Positions 21,574 through 22,502 of a DNA stretch of 22,502 nucleotides are shown in pieces. Origin of the DNA: a virus. Position 1 is the stretch's first letter. Every line of letters starts with the position of its first letter. The notes under the pieces were generated by a model. It saw nothing but the letters and a program-made list of their open reading frames with translations, was not told where the DNA came from and did not search any database. The stretch is from IMG/VR virus record IMGVR_UViG_3300030108_004730, positions 1 through 22,502 of that record; one strand, written 5' to 3'. Made by a program: the position numbers and the translations under genes.

Positions 21574-22502
21574 ATGGATAATAAGGATTACAAACCTGTT
21601 CATACCAACAAGGTAAAAGATAACACTTCTCCTTTTACAGGAGCATTAGGTTGGTTGGACAATCGACTACCCATCTTTAGAATGTTCAAGCATGAATATC
21701 TTGACTTCCAGGTGCCTAAAAATCTTAATTATTTTTGGAGTTTTGGAGCAATACTGACATTCACCTTACTAGGACTAATAGCAACAGGACTGGTTCTTGG
21801 AATGCACTACAAACCTAGTGTGGCTGAGGCGTTCAGCAGTGTTGAACATATAATGAGAGATGTCAATGGAGGCTGGCTACTAAGATATGCCCACATGAAC
21901 CTGGCGTCGTTCTTTTTCATAGCAGTCTACATACACATGTTTAGGGGGCTATATTTTGGATCATATAAGGAACCAAGACAACTAATGTGGATATTTGGAA
22001 TCATAATATACTTCCTCATGATGGCCACAGCTTTCCTAGGATATGTTCTACCATGGGGACAGATGAGTTATTGGGGTGCCACAGTAATAACAAGTTTATT
22101 TGGAGCCATACCAGTGGTCGGCGATAGTATCGTCACATTGTTGTGGGGTGACTATTCAGTTGGTGATGCATTTCTAAACAGGGCATTTGTCTTACACTGG
22201 TTAATTGCATTTATAATTGTGGCGGTTGTTGTATTTCATGTCATTGCTTTACATATGACAGGATCGAATAACCCAACAGGGGTTGAACCAAAAGACACTA
22301 GGGACACAGTATCATTTCATCCATACATCACTCTCAAAGACATGTATGCTTTCCTTGTCTTCCTACTGATTTTTATGTTATTTTTGATGTATGTTCCTAA
22401 TATACTTGGACACCCAGACAATTACATTGAGGCCAATCCATTAGTGACTCCGGCACACATTGTACCTGAATGGTACTTTTTGCCGTGGTATGCAATCTTG
22501 AG
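21574..22502 (+). CDS. petB: cytochrome b of the cytochrome bc1 complex (partial, 309 aa, runs off window)
   Basis: The ORF is open from ATG 21574 to the window end. The four haem ligands are present as two H-x13-H pairs: H107/H121 ([10 protein letters not shown]...VYIHMFRG) and H208/H222 (VLHWLIAF...FHVIALH). [18 protein letters not shown] (157-173 region) and PEWY (298-301) are the Qo quinol-oxidation site, and [10 protein letters not shown] (229-238) and [10 protein letters not shown] are canonical. PEWY in the same chain and x13 in the second pair make it bc1-type, not cyanobacterial b6. One oddity: the usual H-x-N-G-A-S after the first ligand is HMNLAS here, with Leu for Gly. Arg codons are mixed AGA/AGG as in the phage genes. 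In the host this subunit transfers electrons from quinol to the Rieske protein and pumps protons. No Rieske gene lies upstream; c1 could lie downstream. Confidence 0.95.
   Translation, partial: MDNKDYKPVHTNKVKDNTSPFTGALGWLDNRLPIFRMFKHEYLDFQVPKNLNYFWSFGAILTFTLLGLIATGLVLGMHYKPSVAEAFSSVEHIMRDVNGGWLLRYAHMNLASFFFIAVYIHMFRGLYFGSYKEPRQLMWIFGIIIYFLMMATAFLGYVLPWGQMSYWGATVITSLFGAIPVVGDSIVTLLWGDYSVGDAFLNRAFVLHWLIAFIIVAVVVFHVIALHMTGSNNPTGVEPKDTRDTVSFHPYITLKDMYAFLVFLLIFMLFLMYVPNILGHPDNYIEANPLVTPAHIVPEWYFLPWYAIL

Noticed and set aside
1-22502. tRNA genes, CRISPR arrays, insertion sequences, integrase or attachment sites.
   Set aside because: Read for cloverleaf-like GGTTCRA arms, evenly spaced direct repeats, transposase motifs and tyrosine recombinase motifs; none was convincing. 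A computed scan would be needed to rule out a degenerate tRNA.

Overview
The window reads as part of the genome of a T4-like marine myovirus (cyanophage/pelagimyophage type), not a bacterial chromosome. Genes are packed with 1-20 nt gaps or small overlaps. A T4-type late-promoter octamer ending in TAAATA recurs directly in front of start codons. Cargo includes class Ia ribonucleotide reductase (nrdA-nrdB), a tail-fibre-like protein with an N-terminal virion-anchor module and a pectate-lyase-type domain, a DUF6267-like KWDG protein, a phage-type glycosyltransferase, sulfotransferase-like proteins, a PD-(D/E)XK nuclease and two radical SAM proteins. The host is probably a heterotrophic proteobacterium: the cytochrome b at the right end is of the one-piece bc1 type (second haem pair H-x13-H, PEWY in the same chain), not the split b6/subunit IV type of cyanobacteria, and TctA/TctC transporters are typical of proteobacteria.

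Layout. 1-227: the tail of an unknown gene and a small coiled-coil ORF. 295-3351: an overlapping run of a TctA-like carboxylate transporter permease, its periplasmic TctC-like binding protein and a P-loop/sulfotransferase-like protein. 3400-5625: a SAM methyltransferase, a small conserved phage protein and the KWDG protein. 5575-6621, minus strand: a glycosyltransferase. 6641-9497: an unknown basic protein, a 42-residue ten-cysteine miniprotein, and four small related proteins, three of them with strong ribosome binding sites and closed by a strong terminator. 9572-13032: a sulfotransferase-like protein, several unknown phage proteins, a coiled-coil/membrane protein and a head-core-like acidic protein. 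13033-14331, minus strand: a radical SAM protein. 14350-17822: a nuclease, a second radical SAM protein and the tail fibre. 17823-18062: a structured leader. 18063 to the end: nrdA, nrdB and the first 309 residues of cytochrome b.

How the genes may work together (inference). TctA/TctC would import carboxylates, cytochrome b would support the host bc1 complex at the quinol step of respiration, and NrdAB would turn host ribonucleotides into dNTPs for phage replication. The transporter and cytochrome b are the most unusual content: a phage apparently adding to carbon uptake and the proton-motive electron transport chain of a respiring host.

Regulation. At least seven genes start 6-9 nt after the last base of a TAAATA octamer. 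If initiation follows T4 geometry, their late mRNAs would be leaderless or nearly so. The tandem virion-like cassette at 8085-9497 is the contrast case, with a promoter, a 5' hairpin, strong ribosome binding sites and a terminator.
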